Assembly: GCA_023128965.1 (NCBI GenBank)
Contig: JAGMCY010000028.1
Coordinates: forward strand, 1-6,636
Source of the DNA: Candidatus Aenigmatarchaeota archaeon
GTDB taxonomy: Archaea; Aenigmatarchaeota; Aenigmatarchaeia; QMZP01; QMZT01
DNA: 6,636 bases
Direction: 5' to 3'
The first letter of the stretch is position 1. Each line of letters opens with the position of its first letter. The notes under the pieces are model-generated. The model had not been told where the DNA came from. It saw nothing but the letters and a program-made list of their open reading frames with translations, and ran no database searches. A program made the position numbers and the translations under genes. This document shows, piece by piece, positions 1 through 5,473 of this stretch.

Positions 1-1
1 C

Positions 2-799
2 GACAGCGAAGGTTTCGTAGACCCGAAAAATCTGGAAAGCGCCATCACGAAAAAAACCGTCCTTGTTTCGATAATCCACGGCAACAATGAGATAGGAACG
101 ATCCAGGATTTGGAAGACCTCGGGAAGATCTGCAAAAAGCGTAAAGTTTACTTCCACACGGATGCCTGCCAGAGTTATACGAAAACTGGAATTGATGTTA
201 AAAAACAAAATATTGACCTGATAACTTTGAATTCCCATAAAATCCACGGACCGAAAGGCGTGGGCGTGCTTTACATAAGAAAAGGTATCGAAATAACCCC
301 ATGGCAGCATGGCGGCGGGCATGAGTTTGGTATGAGGGGAGGGACCGAAAACATCCCGGGTGTCGTGGGCTTCGCGGAGGCAGCGAAGATCGCCCTCGAT
401 AAAAAACACGTAAGCTACATGACGAAATTAAGGGACAGGCTGGTAAAGGGGGTTCTCGAAATACCTGGCGTGAAACTCAACGGCCCGGAAGGGGATAAAA
501 GATTGTGTAACAACGCGAACTTCTCCTTTAAAGGGATTGAGGGGGAAGCGCTCGGAGGGTATCTGGATCAGAAAGGGATTTCTTCCTCGACGGGATCCGC
601 CTGCGCCGCGAGAACGCTGGAACCGAGCCACGTTTTGAAAGCGATAGGTCTGACCAACGAGGAAGCGAATGGGAACCTGAGATTAACGCTCAGCAGGTTC
701 AACACGGAAGAGGAGATTGACTACGTTCTGAATGTCTTGCCGAAAGTGGTGAAAAAGCTGAGACGCATCTCCCCTCTTCACTTAAACCCGATCGCGTAA
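2..799 (+). CDS. iscS: Cysteine desulfurase, IscS/NifS type (5' truncated by window edge)
   Basis: This pyridoxal-phosphate enzyme takes sulfur from cysteine, leaving alanine and an enzyme persulfide that feeds Fe-S cluster assembly or tRNA thiolation in the cytoplasm. The reading frame is open from base 2 and gives 265 residues; the family is usually 380-400 long, so about 120-130 N-terminal residues lie outside the window. The TTG at 110 is only an internal codon, because conserved sequence (HGNNEIGTIQ) precedes it. Visible motifs, numbered within the fragment, are HTDACQ (Asp54 and Gln57, cofactor contacts), SHKIHGPKG with the Schiff-base Lys80, GGGHEFGMRGGTEN, and the catalytic loop SSSTGSACAA with Cys201. 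The spacing from that Cys to LEPSHVLKAIG and the NTEEEID tail match the IscS (class I) branch rather than SufS. No scaffold gene (IscU) is visible. The 3' end overlaps the convergent MEMO gene by 22 bases. The family call is certain; IscS versus NifS naming is less so. Confidence 0.95.
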   Translation, partial: DSEGFVDPKNLESAITKKTVLVSIIHGNNEIGTIQDLEDLGKICKKRKVYFHTDACQSYTKTGIDVKKQNIDLITLNSHKIHGPKGVGVLYIRKGIEITPWQHGGGHEFGMRGGTENIPGVVGFAEAAKIALDKKHVSYMTKLRDRLVKGVLEIPGVKLNGPEGDKRLCNNANFSFKGIEGEALGGYLDQKGISSSTGSACAARTLEPSHVLKAIGLTNEEANGNLRLTLSRFNTEEEIDYVLNVLPKVVKKLRRISPLHLNPIA

Positions 800-1584
800 T
801 AGGAAACGACGGAGGAGAAGTCGCCTGTTGAATCCCCTGAATTGGTGTGGTTTATTACCTCCGCTGTTTTGAGGCCGAGGGATTTGGCAATGTACATCAG
901 GACAGCGATCGGCCCGTATCCGCACACGGAGGCGTCGATTTCTTCGAGCGTCCGGAAGAACCCATGAGGGTCGAATTTCTCTATTTTCTCAATCGCCTTT
1001 TCATCCTTGTCCTTCGCGACTTCTTTCGGAAGGTAGTGGGAGAAGTCAGATGAAGCGATGACATCTACTTCTTTTCCTTTTATCGTTTTAGCAATGTGTT
1101 TTCCGAGGGTTTCGCATTTCTTCAGGAAATCGTTCGAGTAATCCATGTTTGCTATGCTTATCGGGATGAATTTCGGATTTTTGAATTTATGCTGGAGGAA
1201 GGGGAGTTGAACTTCTATCGAATGCTCGTGCATATGCGCGATCTCGTCTTCTCTAAGGATTTCACATCTTTTCAATTCCTCCGCCAGTTCAGGATCTATC
1301 TCTATCCTCCCCATGGGGGTTTCCCATTCACCCGATCCCGTTATCGAGAATTCGCTTCCCATAACGTTGTGGTTAGGTCCGAGAATCACGAAACTCTTCG
1401 CTGGTCTCAGCGAATTGATCGCATAGGCGGCGGTCTTTCCGGAATACTCATAACCAGCATGAGGTGAAATCACGCATACGAAATCGTTTCCTTCAGCACC
1501 TTCGAAGAGTTTCGAAAGCATTCGCTCGAGCGAATCCCTGCTGAACGGGTAAAACATCCCTGCAACCACGGGCTTTCTTTTCAT
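778..1584 (-). CDS. MEMO-family protein (AmmeMemoRadiSam system protein B-like)
   Basis: A complete 268-residue member of the MEMO1 family, whose fold is related to class III extradiol (LigB-type) dioxygenases. The biochemical role in archaea is not settled; human MEMO1 binds redox metals. Conserved features seen are the N-terminal PVVAGMFYP, SPHAGYEYSGKTA (His42), LGPNHN (His72), HEHSIEVQLPF (His121, Glu124), ASSDFSHY (Asp180, His183) and VCGYGPIAVL (Cys221). His42, His72 and Cys221 correspond to the human metal ligands His49, His81 and Cys244, so the metal site appears intact. Length is normal for archaeal members. The ATG at 1584 is chosen because a TATA-like element lies about 25 bases upstream, which suggests a leaderless transcript. 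In many prokaryotes this protein is encoded near AMMECR1 and a radical-SAM partner; neither is in this window. The stop codon lies inside the convergent cysteine desulfurase gene. Confidence 0.93.
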   Translation of the reverse strand: MKRKPVVAGMFYPFSRDSLERMLSKLFEGAEGNDFVCVISPHAGYEYSGKTAAYAINSLRPAKSFVILGPNHNVMGSEFSITGSGEWETPMGRIEIDPELAEELKRCEILREDEIAHMHEHSIEVQLPFLQHKFKNPKFIPISIANMDYSNDFLKKCETLGKHIAKTIKGKEVDVIASSDFSHYLPKEVAKDKDEKAIEKIEKFDPHGFFRTLEEIDASVCGYGPIAVLMYIAKSLGLKTAEVINHTNSGDSTGDFSSVVSYYAIGFK

Positions 1585-1603
1585 GACTTCTAATTAGTTT
1601 CGC

Positions 1604-1615
1604 TTTTTAAAAAAA
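1604..1615 (-). promoter_or_regulatory. TATA-box candidate for the MEMO gene
   Basis: Read on the minus strand this is seven T followed by five A, centred about 25 bases upstream of the MEMO ATG at 1584. That is the normal distance from an archaeal TATA box to the transcription start, so the RNA would begin at or next to the start codon. No Shine-Dalgarno-like sequence lies between them, which agrees with a leaderless message. The T half of the element also follows the lipoprotein stop codon and may end that transcript. Confidence 0.5.
1609..1615 (-). terminator. T7 run after the lipoprotein gene
   Basis: On the minus strand a run of seven T begins 12 bases after the TAG stop of the lipoprotein gene. 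Archaeal RNA polymerase commonly terminates at oligo-T tracts without needing a hairpin, and I see no convincing stem before it. The same bases form half of the next gene's TATA-like element. Confidence 0.4.
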
Positions 1616-1626
1616 TTCTGGAAAAC

Positions 1627-2448
1627 CTAGATGTAAGAAACCTCGAGTTGTTTTTTAACGTGTTTCAGGGGTTTGAGGAAATAGAAATCGAAGTCACAAG
1701 TCAGCTCGCTTCTCACCTTGTAACCCTTTTTGGAAACACTTATCCTGAATTCGACCGTTTTCCCGGCTCCAAGCTCATTAACGTCTATTCTGGTCTTCAG
1801 ATCTTTTGAATAAAAAGACGTGTAAATTATGTAGTCATCGCTTTCGAATCTCTTTTCGTGCCCGAATGTCGGATAGCCCGCGACAACCTCAACCCTGTCA
1901 GCATTTATGCTGTCTATTTTATGGCCTGTTGTTGAATCCGTGCAATTGTATGTAGCTTGTATGTTTAGAATTTTTGTGCTACTAGCTGTTATGTTCAGGT
2001 AGAAATCCGGTTTTTTGTCTGTCTCGTTGCTTCCCGTGTGTATGAAAACGAACGTGTCGCCATCCATGTAGTCAGGACCGTCGTATCGGTGGTAGAAGTC
2101 CGTCATTTGTATTACAACGCAGTCCTCCGGGCATTCGTTCGCTGTGTCTTCGTTTTCTTCGCATATATCATTCCCGCAGCATGGTTTTATTATGTCATGT
2201 TTGCATTCAAAACTCGTCTGTAAGGAACAATGATCTTTTGTGCAGGGATTTCCATCATCGCACGATTCAGGACATTCCCTTTCATCTATATCACACACGT
2301 TGTTATCATCCTCGTCAAAGCAGCATCTTCCCTCTATTAACTTTTCGGGGTCTATGCACGTAGGTCCTGTTCCCTGATCCTCGAATGTCACGCACCCCGC
2401 AATCAGAATTACAGAGATCACGATAAAAGGTGAAATAAATCTCCTCAT
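1627..2448 (-). CDS. Predicted secreted Cys-rich lipoprotein, function unknown
   Basis: I do not recognise this 273-residue protein as a named family. It starts MRRF, then has a hydrophobic stretch (about 5-17) ending in a lipobox LIAGC with Cys19 as the predicted lipidated residue, so the mature protein should sit outside the cell, anchored in the membrane. Residues 31-110 hold 14 cysteines in three recognisable modules: CCFDEDDNNVCDIDE (42-56), which resembles an acidic thrombospondin type 3-like calcium motif; CDDGNPCTKDHC (63-74) continuing to Cys82; and CGNDICEENEDTANECPEDC (91-110). Residues 111-273 look like a beta-rich domain with only Cys169 and Cys251, a possible disulfide pair. Three N-glycosylation sequons (Asn141, Asn152, Asn168) fit an exported archaeal protein. 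Such modules recur in archaeal surface proteins, but the C-terminal domain is unfamiliar. The gene has its own TATA-like element between it and argS, so it is probably transcribed alone. A sensor, adhesin or substrate-binding role is possible but nothing here decides it. Confidence 0.85.
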   Translation of the reverse strand: MRRFISPFIVISVILIAGCVTFEDQGTGPTCIDPEKLIEGRCCFDEDDNNVCDIDERECPESCDDGNPCTKDHCSLQTSFECKHDIIKPCCGNDICEENEDTANECPEDCVVIQMTDFYHRYDGPDYMDGDTFVFIHTGSNETDKKPDFYLNITASSTKILNIQATYNCTDSTTGHKIDSINADRVEVVAGYPTFGHEKRFESDDYIIYTSFYSKDLKTRIDVNELGAGKTVEFRISVSKKGYKVRSELTCDFDFYFLKPLKHVKKQLEVSYI

Positions 2449-2470
2449 AATTTAAATTATCGTTCCATGT

Positions 2471-2479
2471 TAATAAAAA
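2471..2479 (-). promoter_or_regulatory. TATA-box candidate for the lipoprotein gene
   Basis: The minus strand reads TTTTTATTA, centred about 27 bases upstream of the lipoprotein ATG at 2448, in the 36-base gap after the argS stop. The distance fits leaderless transcription starting at the ATG, and no ribosome binding site is seen in the gap. This supports both the start codon and separate transcription from argS. Confidence 0.5.
2475..2479 (-). terminator. T5 run after argS
   Basis: Five T on the minus strand, starting 6 bases after the TGA stop of argS. This is a short oligo-T signal of the kind archaeal polymerases use. It lies inside the TATA-like element of the following lipoprotein gene, so it may serve both roles. 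No stem-loop precedes it. Confidence 0.35.
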
Positions 2480-2484
2480 TTTGG

Positions 2485-4191
2485 TCACATCCTCTCCAGA
2501 GCCTCTATACCGAGCAGGTTCAGGGCGTTCTTCAAAACAATGGAAACCGCTTTTACGAGGGCGAGCCTTACAGGCCTCATTCCCTCCTTCGCCTTCAGAA
2601 CGGGCAGGAACTGGTAGAACTCGTTGAATTTCGTCGAGAGTTCATAACAGAAATTCGCGATGTAATGGGGACGCATGTCTTCCCCGGATTTCCTCACAAC
2701 ATCCGGAAACTCTGATAACATTTGAAAAAGATGTCTTTCGTGCGGTTCTTTTAGCAGGGAGATATCGAATTTCTTCGGAAATTCCCCTGCCTTCCTGAGA
2801 ATCGAGCAGGCTCGGGCATGCGTATATTGGAGATACGGGGCGGCGTTTCCCTCGAAATCCAAAGCGCTCTTCCAGTCGAATATTATGGTTTTCGAAGGTG
2901 ACATCTTTATCATGTCATATTTCAAAGAAGCAAGCGCGATGTCTCTCGAGACCTCCTCCAGTTTCTTCTCCTCCATTTTTGGATTCCTTTTCTTGGTCTC
3001 CTCTTTTGCGTGCTTTACAATCTCTTTCAAAACATCCTCGTAAAGTATCACCTCGCCTTCCCTCGATGCCATCTTACCTGTGGGAAGGTTAACGAGTTCA
3101 TAACACAGATGATAGCTCTTGTTCGCCAGCGGGGACTTCATGAGTTCGAAGGTCTTGAAGAGCTGCTGGAAATACAGCTTCTGTTCCGACCCTACCACAT
3201 GGATCGATCTATCGGTTTTGTATTCTCTAGATTTCATACCAGCGAGGCCAAGGTCTTTGGCCGAATACAAAGGCGTTCCGTCTGATTTGACCAGAAGGAA
3301 AACATCCAGCCCATGTTTCTCCAAATCCATCATTATCGCTCCCTCGCTCTGTTTCGCTATGCCTTTTTTTAGGAGTTTTTTTGAAATCTCCGTCCCCGGC
3401 TTTTCGACTTCACTCTCGAAATACAACCTGTCGAACTTTATGCCAAAACTTCCGTATATCCTGTCAAAATAATCCAGGCTCCACTTCCTCGTTTTCTTCC
3501 ATATTTTCGTTAATTTCGGATCGCTCGCGTATATCTTTTTGTTCACCTCATCCGCTTCTTTCAAATACTCCTCGTTTTCCTTCAGCTTTTTGCTCGCCTC
3601 CGCGTATACCCGCCCTAACCATTTGCCTTTGTCTTCCTTGGGCTCTTTTCCGTTGTGAATCTTAAGGAAGCCCCATATACATCTCGCTACATGCGGTCCT
3701 ATGTCTCCTTGATAATTCGCCCTGGTCACTTTGTAGCCGGAAAACTCGAGAATTCTTGAGAGCGATTCGCCCAAACACGCGGTTCTTATGTGCCCTATAT
3801 GCACTGCCTTGTGCGTGTTGAAGTGACAATACTCAACCATCACGTTCTTCTTTTTCTTTTCCCCTTTCCCGAAATTCTCCTTTTCCTTCAAAACACTTTC
3901 TACGATTATCTGACTTATCCTGTCCCAGTTTGCGAAGAAGTTAAGATACCCTCCCTTCGGTTCGATCCTGCCCATGAGAGATTCGGATGGGGGTTTTAAT
4001 TTTTCGTGAAGTTCCTTTGCTATGAGATCCGGGGATTTTTTTAACTTTTTAGATAGGATAAAGCAGGGGAAAGCGAGGTCCCCGAATTCGGGCTGGGGAG
4101 GTTTCTCAAGAACTATCCCGTCCTTTTTGATCTTCGCTGCCTTCGAAATCCCTTCCCTAACCTCCTCCCTGAATTCTTCAAAAGGGTTCAT
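2485..4191 (-). CDS. argS: Arginyl-tRNA synthetase
   Basis: A class I aminoacyl-tRNA synthetase that attaches arginine to tRNA-Arg using ATP in the cytoplasm. The 568 residues are full length and in the usual range. Domain order: an N-terminal Add-1 tRNA-contact domain (about 1-100, with PEFGDLAFPC near 34-43); the Rossmann catalytic core opening with VEYCHFNTHKAVHIGHIR, where HIGH is residues 131-134; the second ATP signature as KMASR at 373-377, in place of the classical KMSKS; and a C-terminal all-helical DALR anticodon-binding domain (about 456-568, NAAPYLQYTHAR through LGIEALERM). ArgRS enzymes often have a degenerate KMSKS, and many retain only a lysine nearby, so this is not a sign of inactivity. 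The ATG at 4191 is the only sensible start, because the next methionine is residue 73. A TATA-like element about 27 bases upstream suggests a leaderless message. It is not obviously co-transcribed with its neighbours. Confidence 0.98.
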   Translation of the reverse strand: MNPFEEFREEVREGISKAAKIKKDGIVLEKPPQPEFGDLAFPCFILSKKLKKSPDLIAKELHEKLKPPSESLMGRIEPKGGYLNFFANWDRISQIIVESVLKEKENFGKGEKKKKNVMVEYCHFNTHKAVHIGHIRTACLGESLSRILEFSGYKVTRANYQGDIGPHVARCIWGFLKIHNGKEPKEDKGKWLGRVYAEASKKLKENEEYLKEADEVNKKIYASDPKLTKIWKKTRKWSLDYFDRIYGSFGIKFDRLYFESEVEKPGTEISKKLLKKGIAKQSEGAIMMDLEKHGLDVFLLVKSDGTPLYSAKDLGLAGMKSREYKTDRSIHVVGSEQKLYFQQLFKTFELMKSPLANKSYHLCYELVNLPTGKMASREGEVILYEDVLKEIVKHAKEETKKRNPKMEEKKLEEVSRDIALASLKYDMIKMSPSKTIIFDWKSALDFEGNAAPYLQYTHARACSILRKAGEFPKKFDISLLKEPHERHLFQMLSEFPDVVRKSGEDMRPHYIANFCYELSTKFNEFYQFLPVLKAKEGMRPVRLALVKAVSIVLKNALNLLGIEALERM

Positions 4192-4213
4192 AATAATTCT
4201 ATTATAAAGAGCG

Positions 4214-4222
4214 ATTATTAAA
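4214..4222 (-). promoter_or_regulatory. TATA-box candidate for argS
   Basis: The minus strand reads TTTAATAAT, centred about 27 bases before the argS ATG at 4191, again at the leaderless distance. A stronger-looking TTTATAAT at 4201-4208 is only about 13 bases from the ATG and would start transcription inside the gene, so I prefer the upstream one. The region is AT-rich, so chance matches are likely. Confidence 0.35.
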
Positions 4223-4290
4223 TTAACAGCTTCTTCATCTTTCTCTTAAATTGATTTTTTATAATCGTATTGCAGCGTAAAACCTTTGCC

Positions 4291-4313
4291 AAAAATAGCT
4301 ACCTTCTATTTTT
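4291..4313 (-). terminator. Hairpin with T-run overlapping the stop of the small gene
   Basis: A perfect 8-base inverted repeat (AAAAATAG and CTATTTTT) with a 7-base loop. Read on the minus strand, the TAG stop of the small gene lies in the loop and the 3' arm ends in five T. The stem is AT-only apart from one G-C pair, so it is weak, but the layout of stop codon followed at once by T5 matches the other gene ends in this window. Confidence 0.4.
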
Positions 4314-4475
4314 ACCTATAGAATCAGTATAGCTCTTAACAGCATTTTCAAAAACACTTGCATAACCATTTTTTGGATTGCCCTCGCATTTGGTAATATA
4401 GATAGCAAGATTGTCAAGAATGCTGTCGCTAGGAGGACCATGCTTCAAATTCATTGGTTCTGTTTTTGATTTCAT
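4299..4475 (-). CDS. Small hypothetical protein (58 residues)
   Basis: A short reading frame from ATG 4475 to TAG 4299, starting MKSKTEPM and ending GKNRR. I do not recognise it. It is rather polar, with one mildly hydrophobic helical stretch (about residues 19-29, ILDNLAIYITK), one cysteine, no signal peptide and no membrane segment. Support for a real gene is contextual: the minus strand has TATAAAAA centred 27-28 bases upstream, the same leaderless spacing as three other genes here, and a terminator-like hairpin at the stop. The frame is open to an ATG at 4565, but that longer form would run through the TATA element and start inside the divergent gene, so I use 4475. AGGTGA directly before the ATG resembles a Shine-Dalgarno sequence but is too close to work normally. 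Its base composition (about 35% G+C) is lower than its neighbours. It may be a lineage-specific gene, a remnant, or a chance frame. Confidence 0.4.
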   Translation of the reverse strand: MKSKTEPMNLKHGPPSDSILDNLAIYITKCEGNPKNGYASVFENAVKSYTDSIGKNRR

Positions 4476-4497
4476 TTCACCTTCTATTAAAAAAAAC

Positions 4498-4507
4498 GTT
4501 TTTATAG
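4498..4507 (-). promoter_or_regulatory. TATA box for the small gene, palindromic enough to work both ways
   Basis: The minus strand reads CTATAAAAAC, the best-looking archaeal TATA match in the window, centred 27-28 bases before the ATG at 4475. On the plus strand the same bases read TTTTTATAG and sit about 60 bases before the ACT-domain gene start at 4564, so the element could also contribute to the divergent transcript. Confidence 0.45.
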
Positions 4508-4513
4508 TTTTCG

Positions 4514-4522
4514 TTATATTTA
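4514..4522 (+). promoter_or_regulatory. TATA-box candidate for the ACT-domain gene
   Basis: The plus strand reads TTATATTTA. A start about 26 bases downstream would fall near 4544, giving a leader of roughly 20 bases before the ATG at 4564. This gene would therefore differ from the leaderless genes nearby. No strong Shine-Dalgarno sequence is present in the leader; TGAT at 4557-4560 is only a weak match. Confidence 0.35.
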
Positions 4523-4529
4523 TGACATT

Positions 4530-4556
4530 ATGGGACATTTTTGTTCCAAATGGGAC
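4530..4556 (+). repeat. Short repeated and inverted GGGAC/GTTCC motif before the ACT-domain gene
   Basis: ATGGGAC occurs at 4530-4536 and again at 4550-4556, exactly 20 bases apart. Between them TGTTCC (4542-4547) pairs with GGGACA (4532-4537) across a TTTT loop with one G-T wobble. It lies between the TATA candidate and the start codon, where a repressor operator or a leader hairpin would act. The repeats are short, so chance is a real alternative. Confidence 0.3.
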
Positions 4557-4563
4557 TGATAGC

Positions 4564-5154
4564 ATGCCTAGTGTTTCGGAAAACGTCTGGCTGTACGTGA
4601 AGGGGAAACCATACCTTCAAGAGGCCCTGGAGAAGGGGGTGGTGAATTATTCAGCTCTCGCTAGAATGATAGACAGAGAAATGGAAGGGAAGAATTTCGA
4701 TGCGGTGAAGGCTGCGCTTAGGAGGTTGAACGAGAGACTGAAAAAGGAGAGGAGGAATGTAGAACAGAAGGTTTTGAAAGTAATAAGGGCGAGCAGACTC
4801 GAGATGAGAGACAAAATAGCCGTGATCATATCGAACAGAAAACTCGATATGCCCGTAATAGCGGTTGCGAAGAGCGCGAGCGGTTACACGTATATTGTTG
4901 AAGAAAACGTAGCTGAAAGGGCGGGGTATAAAGATTTCATTAAAATCCAAAAAAATCTCAGCATGATAACAATTATAAGTCCTGAAAGCCTTGAGGACAC
5001 GCCAGGGGTTCTCGCATATCTCCTGTCTTCTCTCGCAGCTGAAAACATAAATGTTGTTGAGTTCGTTTCATGTTACAAGGACACTCTGCTGGTTTTTAAA
5101 AACGCTGACATAACGAATGCCTTCGAAATCTTATCGGAAAGGTTAAGAGTGTAA
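4564..5154 (+). CDS. ACT-domain protein, predicted regulator of amino acid metabolism
   Basis: A 196-residue protein resembling an archaeal family described as predicted regulators of amino acid metabolism with an ACT domain (COG2150). The N-terminal part (about 15-65; YLQEALEKGVVNYSALARMI, then VKAALRRLNERLKKE) looks like a small helical, possibly helix-turn-helix, unit. Residues 68-128 form an alpha/beta region that may be a degenerate ACT-like repeat. Residues 132-193 are a recognisable ACT domain, with SMITIISPE, a TPGVLAYLLSSLAAENINVV helix-strand segment and DTLLVFKN. ACT domains usually bind amino acids and pair between subunits, so a ligand-responsive regulator is inferred; the ligand is unknown. 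Start choice: the frame is open to a TTG at 4411, and ATGs at 4420 and 4522 are also in frame, but ATG 4564 begins where family-like sequence begins and where base composition changes. It ends 3 bases before the convergent CutA gene. It is the only complete plus-strand gene here. Confidence 0.8.
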   Translation: MPSVSENVWLYVKGKPYLQEALEKGVVNYSALARMIDREMEGKNFDAVKAALRRLNERLKKERRNVEQKVLKVIRASRLEMRDKIAVIISNRKLDMPVIAVAKSASGYTYIVEENVAERAGYKDFIKIQKNLSMITIISPESLEDTPGVLAYLLSSLAAENINVVEFVSCYKDTLLVFKNADITNAFEILSERLRV

Positions 5155-5157
5155 AAA
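5153..5157 (-). terminator. T5 run directly after cutA
   Basis: On the minus strand the TGA stop of cutA is followed immediately by five T. This is a likely oligo-T termination point for the L15e-pyrH-cutA transcript. It lies in the 3-base gap and the stop codon of the convergent ACT-domain gene. No stem-loop is seen. Confidence 0.4.
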
Positions 5158-5469
5158 TCACCTAGTTTCATCCTCGATCCATTTCGTGTAATCTTTCGAT
5201 CCTCCGATTATTGGGAGTGCAATAACTTCCGGGTTTTCGTACTGATGGGATTCTTTCATCCTTTTAATGAGCTTCCTCAGAACCTTTTTCTTGGTCTTGA
5301 CCAGAAGAAGAACTTCGTCACTTTCATGTATCTTACCGCTCCACCAGAAAAAGGACGTGATGTCAGGGAGGATGTTCACGCACGCGGCTAACCTTTCCTT
5401 GATCAGGATATCGGCTATCCTTTTCCCCTCCTTTAAATCAGGACACGTTATCAAAACGACGAGGTACAT
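5158..5469 (-). CDS. cutA: CutA family protein (divalent cation tolerance)
   Basis: A complete 103-residue CutA protein, a small ferredoxin-like fold that forms very stable trimers. In E. coli the cutA locus was linked to copper and other divalent metal tolerance; the molecular role is still unclear in archaea. Family hallmarks are VLITCPDLKEGKRIADILIKE (about 5-25), RLAACVNILP (26-35), FFWWSGKI (40-47), the DEVLLLVKT strand (51-59) and HQYENPEVIALPI (75-87), followed by YTKWIEDET. The usual HPYEVPE or similar box appears here as HQYENPE, a mild variation. The length is typical. The start ATG is 4 bases after the UMP kinase stop, so translation is probably coupled to it; GTGATAGG in the end of pyrH could serve as a ribosome binding site. 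It is the last gene of the apparent L15e-pyrH-cutA operon. Confidence 0.95.
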   Translation of the reverse strand: MYLVVLITCPDLKEGKRIADILIKERLAACVNILPDITSFFWWSGKIHESDEVLLLVKTKKKVLRKLIKRMKESHQYENPEVIALPIIGGSKDYTKWIEDETR

Positions 5470-5473
5470 AATG

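Larger units (their letters stand above)
4192..4563. other. AT-rich intergenic stretch between argS and the ACT-domain gene
   Basis: This 372-base stretch is distinctly AT-rich: I count about 31% G+C over 4201-4560, against about 48% in a 60-base sample of the UMP kinase gene. It contains one probable small minus-strand gene (4299-4475), a hairpin overlapping its stop, TATA-like elements for both strands and a short repeat before the plus-strand gene. No tRNA, other structural RNA or insertion sequence is apparent. Bases 4227-4290 show nothing I can assign. Confidence 0.6.

Noticed and set aside
110..799. Cysteine desulfurase starting at TTG 110
   Set aside because: The frame is open to base 2 and encodes conserved family sequence before 110, so the gene is cut by the window edge and does not start there.
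1096..1467. Plus-strand open frame of 123 codons inside the MEMO gene
   Set aside because: It is a shadow of the well-conserved minus-strand MEMO frame and has no recognisable domain.
778..1584. A complete AmmeMemoRadiSam system
   Set aside because: Only the MEMO component is present; no AMMECR1 or radical-SAM gene is visible in the window.
3119..3665. Plus-strand open frames opposite argS
   Set aside because: They are antisense to a highly conserved synthetase, have Ser/Pro-rich composition typical of shadow frames, and show no promoter.
4192..4298. A tRNA or other structured RNA in the AT-rich gap
   Set aside because: I looked on both strands for a cloverleaf, T-loop GTTCRANNC and CCA-type acceptor and found none; the segment is too AT-rich for a stable fold.
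4299..4565. 88-residue form of the small minus-strand gene
   Set aside because: Its 5' part would cover the TATA element and the divergent gene's promoter region and start inside that gene; the 58-residue form fits the promoter spacing better.
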